A DNA stretch of 64,000 nt from an uncultured Bacteroidales bacterium (lineage in GTDB: Bacteria; Bacteroidota; Bacteroidia; Bacteroidales; UBA932): the NCBI GenBank assembly GCA_944323845.1, contig CALUUA010000006.1, positions 1 to 64,000 on the forward strand, in the 5' to 3' direction. Under the pieces are notes generated by a model. It was not told the origin of the DNA. It was given only the letters and a program-made list of their open reading frames with translations, and searched no databases. The position numbers were made by a program, and so were the translations under genes. Below, piece after piece: positions 55,139-62,454 of this stretch. The stretch's first letter is position 1; each line of letters begins with the position of its first letter.

Positions 55139-57622
55139 ATGAAAAAATCTTTTATAATCTTCGGCCTCGCAGCAGGCGCGTTGATGCTGGCATCATGCCA
55201 GAAAGAACTTACTGAAGGCAATGCAGGGGCTTCAGTGCCTCAGGTAACCAAGACCATGTACGTGGAAGGTAACGAATGGATACCGGAAGACGGTACAAAG
55301 ACCGCATATCAGCCGGGACAGGGCGTTCAGTGGACAGGAACCGAGACTTTTGCCATATATTATGGAAATTCAGCCAATGCCGGTGGAGCCTCCGGCAAGT
55401 ATATGGCGGGCAAGGCCGGAAATGTCGCCTCTTCGGGCAGCGGTCTCTATACATTCACCCATGATGCGATAGACGGAGCCGAGACATACGACTATTGCGT
55501 GATAGTGCCAGACCTGAATACTACAGGTATTAATACCACCGGAGTGGCCGCATCTTTCAAGCTGTCTCCTGTCCAGACTCCGGGAGCGGACACTTATGAT
55601 CCTAACTATGATATCCTTCTCGGACAGGGTGCGCAGCAGGTGTCTGTGGAAACAGAGCTTGAGATCACCAGTTTCAAAAGGTTGACTGCTCCTCTCCGTC
55701 TTACCATCACCGATGGCGCAGGTATCCTCGGAAACGAGAAGATCTATGCCGTGACACTCCGGTTCAATCAGGCTATCGAAAAAGATAAAGGTATGGCCGG
55801 AACGGGATACCTGAATTTCGCCTACGAATATGACGCCTGCAAGGTCAACAGTATCGCTGCTTCATCCAATACCGTGACGGCAGTCTATGCAGAAGGCCTT
55901 CAGAAATCCGGAGAAGGATGGCCTGTATGGTATTCAGTGTATCCGTTTGCCTCTACCGGCGACATGACAGTGACAGTCACTACGGAAACGAAGACCCTTG
56001 TCAGGACTATCCCGGCTGCGGGCGCTTCTATTCTGGCCAATCAGCTGAACGGCCTTACTTTCGATATTTCAGGTTCAGGGTTTACAGAGTCAGAATCGCT
56101 TTATTGGGATTTCACTGCTCTCGATGAGATAGCTCCGCAGCAGGTTGCCAGCGACGGAAAGTCATATAATTGGGGATTTGCAAATTGCACCGTATGGAAT
56201 GGCGGTGATGCTACCGGCCAGCTGCCTTCTTCCCTCCGGGCAAACGCCGATGGCGGAGAAATCACTCTTCCGACCATAGCCGGCAAGCAGATAACGAAGA
56301 TCAGGCTTTACGCCCATCCTAACAATGCCCAGAATGCCCAGAACACAATTACCTTGAACGCCGGTACTGCTCATGCTTTTTCAAGTTATGCTGACAATGA
56401 CGAGACCCTTAATTCAGGTGTTCTGGAGATAACTGTGCCGGAAACAGAATACGGCCAGCCTCTCGTACTCAAGGCAGGAGCGGCTTTGGCTGCATTTGAC
56501 GGAATCGCAGTGGAACTGACCGATGCCGAGTTAGAGCCTGCGGATGAGAATGACTACTACGACCTCTTTACGAAAGGATACACCATAGTAATCAACGGTA
56601 AGGAATACAACAACGCCAATTATCCTGTCACTCCAAGACTTTATACTGTAGATCAGTTGCTGGAATTGGATAATCAGGTTTCTATTATTCAGGGCGATGC
56701 GGTGACTTCAGGAATTCTTTTCATCGAGGCTTCGGAGACAGATGCCATATTGGAAACTGCCGCCATGGCACCGGGAACCGCTCAGGAAGTGGTGATTATA
56801 GGAAGGCATAAGAATCACCAGCCGAAAATCCGATTTACAGCATGTTCAATTAGATGCGATTTTGTGCTCAAGAATCTTGATCTTTCTACAACACGATCCG
56901 ATTATTTATTCAGAACCAATTGGAGCGGTTATGATAACCAGCTAATTGATATAGTTGTGGAAGATAGTAGTGTGGATCTGACAACTACTCAATATCTGTT
57001 TTATGATCAGGCTAATGAATATTCATTTAACAGTGTTGTTCTAAATAACAGTATAGTCAAATACGGTGCAGGTTCCAATGCTGTTTTTGGATTTAGAGTG
57101 AATGATGCGAAAACCGCATATGGCCCTACAGATGTGACTGTTACTAATTCTGTAATTTATTCAGAAAACACTATTGAAAAACTTATAGTAAATCTCGGTA
57201 ATGCTTCTTCTGCTTTCGAGGCTAATCTGAATGTTTCCGGTAATACTTTCTATAATATCAGAAGGAATTCAGGTCTTATAGTGGGGAATAATATTGGTAA
57301 TTTCGTTGTAGATGGGAACTGCGCAAGCTATCTTTTTGATGATTCTGTAACGACGACATCTTCTTTGTTCCAGGTTTTCGGATCCGCAGAGACGTCAAGC
57401 ATATCGAACAACTATCTCTATACAGATGCAGAAACAAGTAAACAATGGAATATCAATCATCCGAATTCTAAAGTCACAGCCGGTGAAAACAATATTCGCA
57501 ATACGGAAGGACGCCCATTTATATCAGAGGATGTGGCTCAGGGATATTTCCCTATTGATGAATCAGTAGTGACCAATGGTGCAGGTGCCGACTACGACAC
57601 CAAGTACTGGGTACAGAAATAA
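55139..57622 (+). CDS. Fimbrillin-like lipoprotein with C-terminal beta-helix (cassette 1)
   Basis: 827 aa. Lipobox LASC at ~19-22. Residues ~35-315 have the fimbrillin-like pattern (TKTAYQPGQGVQW, TFAIYYG). Middle region ~320-470 is a beta-sandwich; from ~475 a right-handed beta-helix of the DUF4957/DUF5123 type (YTIVINGKEYN..., VVLNNSIV, VTVTNSVIY, NVSGNTFYNI). Likely a surface adhesin or glycan-binding protein. The segment coding the helix, roughly 56840-57560, is visibly more AT-rich than the rest. Confidence 0.7.
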   Translation: MKKSFIIFGLAAGALMLASCQKELTEGNAGASVPQVTKTMYVEGNEWIPEDGTKTAYQPGQGVQWTGTETFAIYYGNSANAGGASGKYMAGKAGNVASSGSGLYTFTHDAIDGAETYDYCVIVPDLNTTGINTTGVAASFKLSPVQTPGADTYDPNYDILLGQGAQQVSVETELEITSFKRLTAPLRLTITDGAGILGNEKIYAVTLRFNQAIEKDKGMAGTGYLNFAYEYDACKVNSIAASSNTVTAVYAEGLQKSGEGWPVWYSVYPFASTGDMTVTVTTETKTLVRTIPAAGASILANQLNGLTFDISGSGFTESESLYWDFTALDEIAPQQVASDGKSYNWGFANCTVWNGGDATGQLPSSLRANADGGEITLPTIAGKQITKIRLYAHPNNAQNAQNTITLNAGTAHAFSSYADNDETLNSGVLEITVPETEYGQPLVLKAGAALAAFDGIAVELTDAELEPADENDYYDLFTKGYTIVINGKEYNNANYPVTPRLYTVDQLLELDNQVSIIQGDAVTSGILFIEASETDAILETAAMAPGTAQEVVIIGRHKNHQPKIRFTACSIRCDFVLKNLDLSTTRSDYLFRTNWSGYDNQLIDIVVEDSSVDLTTTQYLFYDQANEYSFNSVVLNNSIVKYGAGSNAVFGFRVNDAKTAYGPTDVTVTNSVIYSENTIEKLIVNLGNASSAFEANLNVSGNTFYNIRRNSGLIVGNNIGNFVVDGNCASYLFDDSVTTTSSLFQVFGSAETSSISNNYLYTDAETSKQWNINHPNSKVTAGENNIRNTEGRPFISEDVAQGYFPIDESVVTNGAGADYDTKYWVQK

Positions 57623-57980
57623 CATACTACATATTAGTTATTGTGCAGCCGGGGTTTCCCGGCAGGGGAGACGGCCGGAAGTGATTCCCGCCGTCTCTTC
57701 TTTTTTCCCCTTTTCTTACCCCTCTTATTTCATCTCCTCCTTTTTTTCTCTCACTTTTTCTTCCATCTCCCTTTGTCTTCTCTCACTCTTTCATCCCCCT
57801 CTCTTTTTTGTCTTCTCTCAGTTACACCCCTCCCATACCCCCCCTCTATTCTCGGTTGCCCCTCCTTACTCCTGTTCCCACTCCTTTTTCTTCTCTCACT
57901 CTTTCATCCCCCTCTCTCTTGTCTTCTCTCAGTTACACCCCTCCTATACCCCTCCTCGACACTCTTCGATTCTTCCCTCC
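57623..57980. repeat. Polypyrimidine tract with an internal duplication
   Basis: From about 57690 to 57975 the plus strand is almost all C and T, with almost no purines for ~280 nt. A ~65-nt segment, 57777-57845, is repeated at 57890-57955 (offset 113 nt; both begin CTTCTCTCACTCTTTCATCC). Such tracts can form triplex DNA. Open frames here are composition artefacts. Confidence 0.85.
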
Positions 57981-58694
57981 GGACTAGTATCATTTTCCGC
58001 CCCAACTGCACCTAGTCCCGAGAAAATGTTCCGGACCTGTCGCAGTTTTCGTCCAAAATGCCACAGGTCCCGATATAATCCCACGGACTAGTATCACTTT
58101 CCACCCCAAATGCACCTAGTCCCGAAAGAATCGCACGGACTAGCATCATTTCCCGCCCCAACTGCGCCTAGTCCCGAGAAAATGTTACGGACCTGTCGCA
58201 CTTTCCGCCCAGAATGCCACAGGTCCCGAAAGAATCCTCCGGACTAGCATCATTTCCCGCCCCAACTGCACCTAGTCCCGCAGAAATCCCACGGACCTGT
58301 CACACTTTTTGTCCAAAATGCCACAGGTCCCGATATAATTCCACGGACTAGTATCATTTTCCGCCTCCAATGCACCAAGTCCCGCAGAAATGTTACGGAC
58401 CTGTCACACTTTTTGTCCAAAATGCTACAGGTCCCGAAATAATCCCACGGACTAGTATCATTTCCCGCCTCAAATGCGCCAAGTCCCGCAGAAATCCCAC
58501 GGACTAGCATCATTTCCCGCCCCAACTGCACCAAGTCCCGAGAAAATGTTACGGACCTGCCGCACTTTCCGCCCAGAATGCCACAGGTCCCGATATAATT
58601 CCACGGACTAGTATCATTTCCCGCCTCCAATGCACCAAGTCCCGCAGAAATCCCACGGACTAGTCACATCCCCGTCCTAAAATGATACTAGTCC
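57981..58694. repeat. Array of 14 hairpin units at exact 52-nt period
   Basis: Fourteen 38-nt units start at 57981 and every 52 nt to 58657, separated by 14-nt A-rich spacers (CGAGAAAATGTTAC, CGATATAATCCCAC and relatives). Type A has arms GGACTAG/CTAGTCC; type B has GGACCTGT/ACAGGTCC plus an inner GCA/TGC pairing. Both share a TTTCCGCCC-like loop. Order: A B A A B A B A B A A B A A. Four A units (8, 10, 11, 13) carry CAAGTCC in the right arm; the last A has an 8-bp stem and a divergent loop. No gene is supported; not a CRISPR. Confidence 0.92.
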
Positions 58695-58704
58695 GGTAAA
58701 AAAA

Positions 58705-58736
58705 ATTGCACAATTCATCTGGAATGCATACCTTTA
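58705..58736 (+). promoter_or_regulatory. Possible promoter of peptide cassette 2
   Basis: ATTG at 58705-58708, 20 nt, TACCTTTA at 58729-58736: each box has one mismatch to TTTG/TAnnTTTG. It lies just after the array and would give a leader of about 100 nt. Confidence 0.4.
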
Positions 58737-58754
58737 CAAAGATGTGTGTGCAGA

Positions 58755-58791
58755 TTATTTCAGAACTGTCTCATGACTATTTCAGAACTGT
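58755..58791. promoter_or_regulatory. Direct repeat upstream of cassette 2, possible operator
   Basis: TATTTCAGAACTGT occurs twice, at 58756-58769 and 58778-58791, 22 bp apart, so both face the same side of the helix. The complement ACAGTTCTG is close to the direct-repeat sites of LytTR-type regulators, which also use a 21-22 bp period. The regulator is unknown. It is not found upstream of cassette 1. Confidence 0.45.
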
Positions 58792-58842
58792 TCCGGAAAT
58801 GATCCTATCCTGCATCGAATTTAGCACAAACAATAACTAATT

Positions 58843-58992
58843 ATGTATCAAGATTCAAAAGTAGTCGCGAGGGCTGAAGGATATGTAAGCCCCTCGCTGG
58901 AGCTGTCCCTCGTCAGGACAGAAAAAGGATTCTGCCAGAGCTTCGGTCATGAAGCATATACCGAAGACGAAGAAATTTCATTAACCTATTGA
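58843..58992 (+). CDS. Small peptide of the GYVSPSxE family (cassette 2)
   Basis: 49 aa: an N-terminus with MYQDSKVVARAE, core GYVSPSLELSLVRTEKGFCQ, acidic tail ending EEISLTY. One Cys in the core where the other copy has Ala. No signal peptide. It is paralogous to the peptide at 54949 and lies 16 bp before the lipoprotein gene, which indicates co-transcription. Function unknown. Confidence 0.7.
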   Translation: MYQDSKVVARAEGYVSPSLELSLVRTEKGFCQSFGHEAYTEDEEISLTY

Positions 58993-59008
58993 CCTGAACT
59001 TTGCTGAT

Positions 59009-60913
59009 ATGAAAAAGAGTCTATTTTACCTTTTCGGCGGACTTGTATCACTCTCCGCATTGTCATGTTCAGTAGAAGAGAACGACTTCACCCCGCTTCC
59101 ATCCGATCCGCGCGTCAGAATGGAATTCACAGCATCGGGCGCAGATGTACGGAATCAGGCCGCGAGCAAGACAGTCATTGATTCCGAAAACAACTATGTG
59201 TATTGGTCAGAAGACGATGCCATCAGCATTTTCGATGCCTCGGCTTCCAATGCCCGCTTCGTCATAACCTCAGGCTGGGGTTCGGCCACCGCTACCTTCG
59301 AAGGCGCGGCAGTCCCGTCCGGAACCTATCATGCCCTCTATCCGTATTCCGCCACTGCATCCATCAGCGGGACAACCATTTCATCAGTCCTGCCGACAGA
59401 ACAGTTCTCTACGGCCGACGCCACATTTGATACCGGTCTGAATCCGTCCGTGGCAGTGACAGGAGGCCAAACCCTGACCTTCCGGAATATCGCCGGACTT
59501 ATCAGACTCACCCTCGGGAACCTCGACGGTAAAGCCGTAAGCGAAATACACCTGAAAGCCGACCAGAGCATGACAGGCGCATATACCGTGGATGCAAGCC
59601 GGACCGACCCTGCGGCGACAGCCGTGTCAGGTTCCGAAGAAACGGTCGGAGTACGCCTTTCGGCGGCAGACGGAGGCGCGCTGGCTGAAGGCCCGTATTA
59701 TCTCGTCGTATTGCCGGGAGACTATACAGGAATGAAGGTGAATGTCATTTTCACTGACGGCAGCCATATCTCCGCCTCGGCAGGAAACGTTTCCGTGACA
59801 GCCGGACACTGCAAACCTGTCACTGTCGATGCATCGAAGGCAGCTGCAAATGATGAAGGCCTGTACGGTCTTTTCATGAGCGGACAGGACATCTACATCG
59901 GCGGCAAGGCTTATAACAAGAGCCAGTTTGACGAAGACCGGATAAAGTACAGGACAGGCGAATTTTCCATCAGTTCTTCGAACAACGGACAGATACTCTT
60001 CCTCGACGAGACGGCCGTGGTAACCAGCTTTTCTGCCGCTGCCGATCTTATCGTCATCGGCAACAATCCTGAAAACAAGAATCTGATAACCATCGACGCC
60101 AGAAAATTCCTGACCCCTGTTGCCGGCCAGAAATCAAGGCTTGTCGCAAGCAACCTCATCTTCGATGCAAGCGCAGTGACGACATACTTCTTCGCAGTCA
60201 ACAAAGACTATGAAGAAGTAGGCTCATTCAATGAGGTCGTCTTCGACAATTGCGAAATCAGGAACGGTTCGAACGCATTCCTGACACTGGCTGCCAATAC
60301 TAACAATTATATTCCGAGAGTCGACAGGTTCGTATTGCAGGACTGCAATTTCAGCCTGCCTTCAGGCTCTTCCAACAGATTTGTCTTCCATACCGGCGGC
60401 ATCACTACCGAAGTCCGGGAAATGATAATAAGAAACAATGTCTTCTACGTAGCGGACGGCGGCTCCGTGCAGTCGTTCAGACTTCTCAGCGGAACTCCGA
60501 ACAATACCAACGGCACTACTGCCGGCAGCCTCATCGTGGAGGACAATACTTTCGTAAATGTAATCTATGACGGAAACTCCCTGATCATAGCGAAAGAATA
60601 CGGTGAACTGGAATACTCCGGGAACCTGCTGTATTTCCAGGGAACATATACCGGTACACCGCCAGCAAATATATTCACTGTAAGGGCGTTCAAGGACGGA
60701 GGCGGATACCCGTCATCTCCGGCCTGCTTCGGCAATGCAGTCTACCACAATCTGACTGCCAGCAACATATATATGTTCTATCCGGAAAATTATACCGCCA
60801 CTGGAGGCGTCTATGCCCAGCCTGAAATACTTGATTCGGATCCTTTCGAAGGAGGGGACCTGTCAGCATTCCGGCCGGCTCCGGAATTTGCGGACTATGG
60901 TGCAAAAAGGTAA
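59009..60913 (+). CDS. Fimbrillin-like lipoprotein with C-terminal beta-helix (cassette 2)
   Basis: 634 aa. Lipobox LSC at ~18-20 followed by SVEEND, a plausible surface-export signal. N-terminal ~270 residues are fimbrillin-like (SKTVIDSENNYVYWSEDDAI, LRFNIAGLIRL-type FRNIAGLIRLTLG). From ~285 it parallels the cassette 1 protein: YGLFMSGQDIYIGGKAYN versus YDLFTKGYTIVINGKEYN, then beta-helix strands (FDNCEIRNGSNAF, IIRNNVFYV, VEDNTFVNV). Probable surface adhesin. Its end overlaps the next gene by 17 bp. Confidence 0.72.
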   Translation: MKKSLFYLFGGLVSLSALSCSVEENDFTPLPSDPRVRMEFTASGADVRNQAASKTVIDSENNYVYWSEDDAISIFDASASNARFVITSGWGSATATFEGAAVPSGTYHALYPYSATASISGTTISSVLPTEQFSTADATFDTGLNPSVAVTGGQTLTFRNIAGLIRLTLGNLDGKAVSEIHLKADQSMTGAYTVDASRTDPAATAVSGSEETVGVRLSAADGGALAEGPYYLVVLPGDYTGMKVNVIFTDGSHISASAGNVSVTAGHCKPVTVDASKAAANDEGLYGLFMSGQDIYIGGKAYNKSQFDEDRIKYRTGEFSISSSNNGQILFLDETAVVTSFSAAADLIVIGNNPENKNLITIDARKFLTPVAGQKSRLVASNLIFDASAVTTYFFAVNKDYEEVGSFNEVVFDNCEIRNGSNAFLTLAANTNNYIPRVDRFVLQDCNFSLPSGSSNRFVFHTGGITTEVREMIIRNNVFYVADGGSVQSFRLLSGTPNNTNGTTAGSLIVEDNTFVNVIYDGNSLIIAKEYGELEYSGNLLYFQGTYTGTPPANIFTVRAFKDGGGYPSSPACFGNAVYHNLTASNIYMFYPENYTATGGVYAQPEILDSDPFEGGDLSAFRPAPEFADYGAKR

Positions 60914-61979
60914 CATATTGAATATCATTACGGCAGTCATATCGTTGCTCTTGCCGTGTACTGCGGCACAGGGCCAGCCGTCATCGTCTCTGCCTGCGGC
61001 TGGCCGCGATGCCCGGTTCACTGTCCTGGAAAGGGAAGACAGGGGCACGTATGACTGCCTTCTTATAGATTACGGCCTGCGTTCTTATCTCCTGCTGCCG
61101 GACGGTGCGGATTCTCTGACACGCTGTCCCGGAATTGTCATGCTTCACGATCACGGCGCCAGATTCGACATCGGAAAAGAGAAACTTGCCAGACCTCTGG
61201 AATCCGCTCCTGAGCATGTGAAGCTCTCTTCGCGGCAGTGGGTGGATGAACATTTCGACGGCGTATATTTCGCCGATTCCCTGGCCTCTCTCGGCTATGC
61301 AGTCATCATTCCTGACATGTTGTACTGGGGAGACCGTTCTTCGGATGCCTGCCGGCAATGGTCCCGTCTGAAGTTCAATCCGGGCAGGAAGACAGGGAAA
61401 CCTGTTCTGGATTCATTGAAACATCTTGTGTATGAAGGGCAGAAGGCCGTGTATGACAGTCTGATGTCGGAAGGGATTGTCTGGGCGGAGATGACCATGA
61501 AGGAAGATGCGCTTGCCGCGGAAATAATTTCAGGTATGGACTGTGTCGACAGCAGCAGGGTAGCGGCTGTCGGCTGGTCCATGGGAGCGCACAGGGCATG
61601 GCTTCTGACAGCCTTCTGTCCTGAAGTGAAGGCAGGGGTGTCGCTGTGCTGGATGACATTGAAAGAGACCCAGCCGGTCTCTCCGAAGGCATCGGACTAC
61701 GCCATGCTCATTCCGGAAATGAGGGAAAAGTATGATTTCCCGGACATTGCCGCGAAGCTGGCACCTAAACCTTACCTGTTTCTGAACGGGACACGCGACC
61801 ATCTCTTTCCTGTCCCGCCCGTGAGCGAGGCTTTCGGCAGGATGCAGTCCATATATCGGGATCTCGGGGCTGAAGGCCGTCTGGAAACCGTCTTTTTCGA
61901 TGGCGGCCATCATTGCGGGAAAGAGGTGCAGTCCCTGATAGTGGAATTTCTGGAAAAAACAGTACCTTTGCCGTATTAA
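60897..61979 (+). CDS. Exported alpha/beta hydrolase (dienelactone hydrolase-like)
   Basis: 360 aa from ATG 60897, where a signal peptide begins (LNIITAVISLLLPCTAAQG); an upstream start at 60813 would add residues read from the previous gene's region. Catalytic triad: Ser228 in VGWSMGAH, Asp301 in NGTRDHLFP, His338/339 in DGGHHCG. Esterase or acetyl-xylan-type activity is possible. Coupled by overlap to the lipoprotein gene, so possibly part of the same surface system. Confidence 0.82.
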   Translation: MVQKGNILNIITAVISLLLPCTAAQGQPSSSLPAAGRDARFTVLEREDRGTYDCLLIDYGLRSYLLLPDGADSLTRCPGIVMLHDHGARFDIGKEKLARPLESAPEHVKLSSRQWVDEHFDGVYFADSLASLGYAVIIPDMLYWGDRSSDACRQWSRLKFNPGRKTGKPVLDSLKHLVYEGQKAVYDSLMSEGIVWAEMTMKEDALAAEIISGMDCVDSSRVAAVGWSMGAHRAWLLTAFCPEVKAGVSLCWMTLKETQPVSPKASDYAMLIPEMREKYDFPDIAAKLAPKPYLFLNGTRDHLFPVPPVSEAFGRMQSIYRDLGAEGRLETVFFDGGHHCGKEVQSLIVEFLEKTVPLPY

Positions 61980-62009
61980 AATGACATCGGTGCGGATGTC
62001 AGGTACGGA

Positions 62010-62435
62010 ATGGGAACAGCGAAGACAGTATGGGATCCGCTCAGGCGGAAAAACGTGGCTCTCACGCCGGAAGAAGATGTGAGGCAGTGGTTCATAATGC
62101 AGCTGAACCGGCTTATGAAGGTTCCGCTTCACATGATGATGAGTGAGGTCGCGTTGTCCATCGGCGGAAAGAGGCTGAGGGCGGATATCGTGGTCTACGG
62201 ACGTGATGCGTCGCCGGCGGCTGTCGTGGAATGCAAGCGTCCTGACATTCCTCTTGACAAGACTGTCCTCGATCAGGCTGTAGTGTATAATATGGTGCTG
62301 AATGTCAGGTATATATTCATTACCAACGGTACATCTACCTATGTCTGCCGCAGGCGGGACGGTCCAGGGGGACCCGGATACAGGTTCGTTCAGGAACTTC
62401 CTACATATGACGACATGGCCGTACAGCCGCGCTGA
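62010..62435 (+). CDS. HsdR N-terminal-like nuclease domain protein
   Basis: 141 aa. VWDPLRRKNVALTPEEDVRQ is the typical opening of this Bacteroidetes family (PF13588, type I restriction enzyme R protein N-terminal domain). The PD-(D/E)xK core is visible as LRADIVVYG and VVECKRPDI. There are no helicase or HsdM/HsdS genes nearby, so it is not a restriction system. Probably a stand-alone nuclease of unknown role. Confidence 0.85.
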   Translation: MGTAKTVWDPLRRKNVALTPEEDVRQWFIMQLNRLMKVPLHMMMSEVALSIGGKRLRADIVVYGRDASPAAVVECKRPDIPLDKTVLDQAVVYNMVLNVRYIFITNGTSTYVCRRRDGPGGPGYRFVQELPTYDDMAVQPR

Positions 62436-62454
62436 TGACGAAAAACAAGACGAA

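Noticed and set aside
57576-58091. 171-aa and 124-aa plus-strand frames in the polypyrimidine tract
   Set aside because: Ser/Phe/Leu/Pro-rich sequence is just translated C/T runs, overlaps the end of a real gene, and has no domain signs.
58250-58630. 126-aa open frame on the minus strand
   Set aside because: It lies wholly within the hairpin array. Because 52 is not a multiple of 3 the units are read in three frames; apparent protein repeats are by-products.
57981-58694. CRISPR array
   Set aside because: The spacers are 14 nt, A-rich and shared between units; the 38-nt units are the palindromic part and fall in two classes. There are no unique spacers and no cas genes in the window.
62010-62435. 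Type I restriction-modification system
   Set aside because: Only the N-terminal nuclease-like domain is present; no HsdM, HsdS or helicase part.
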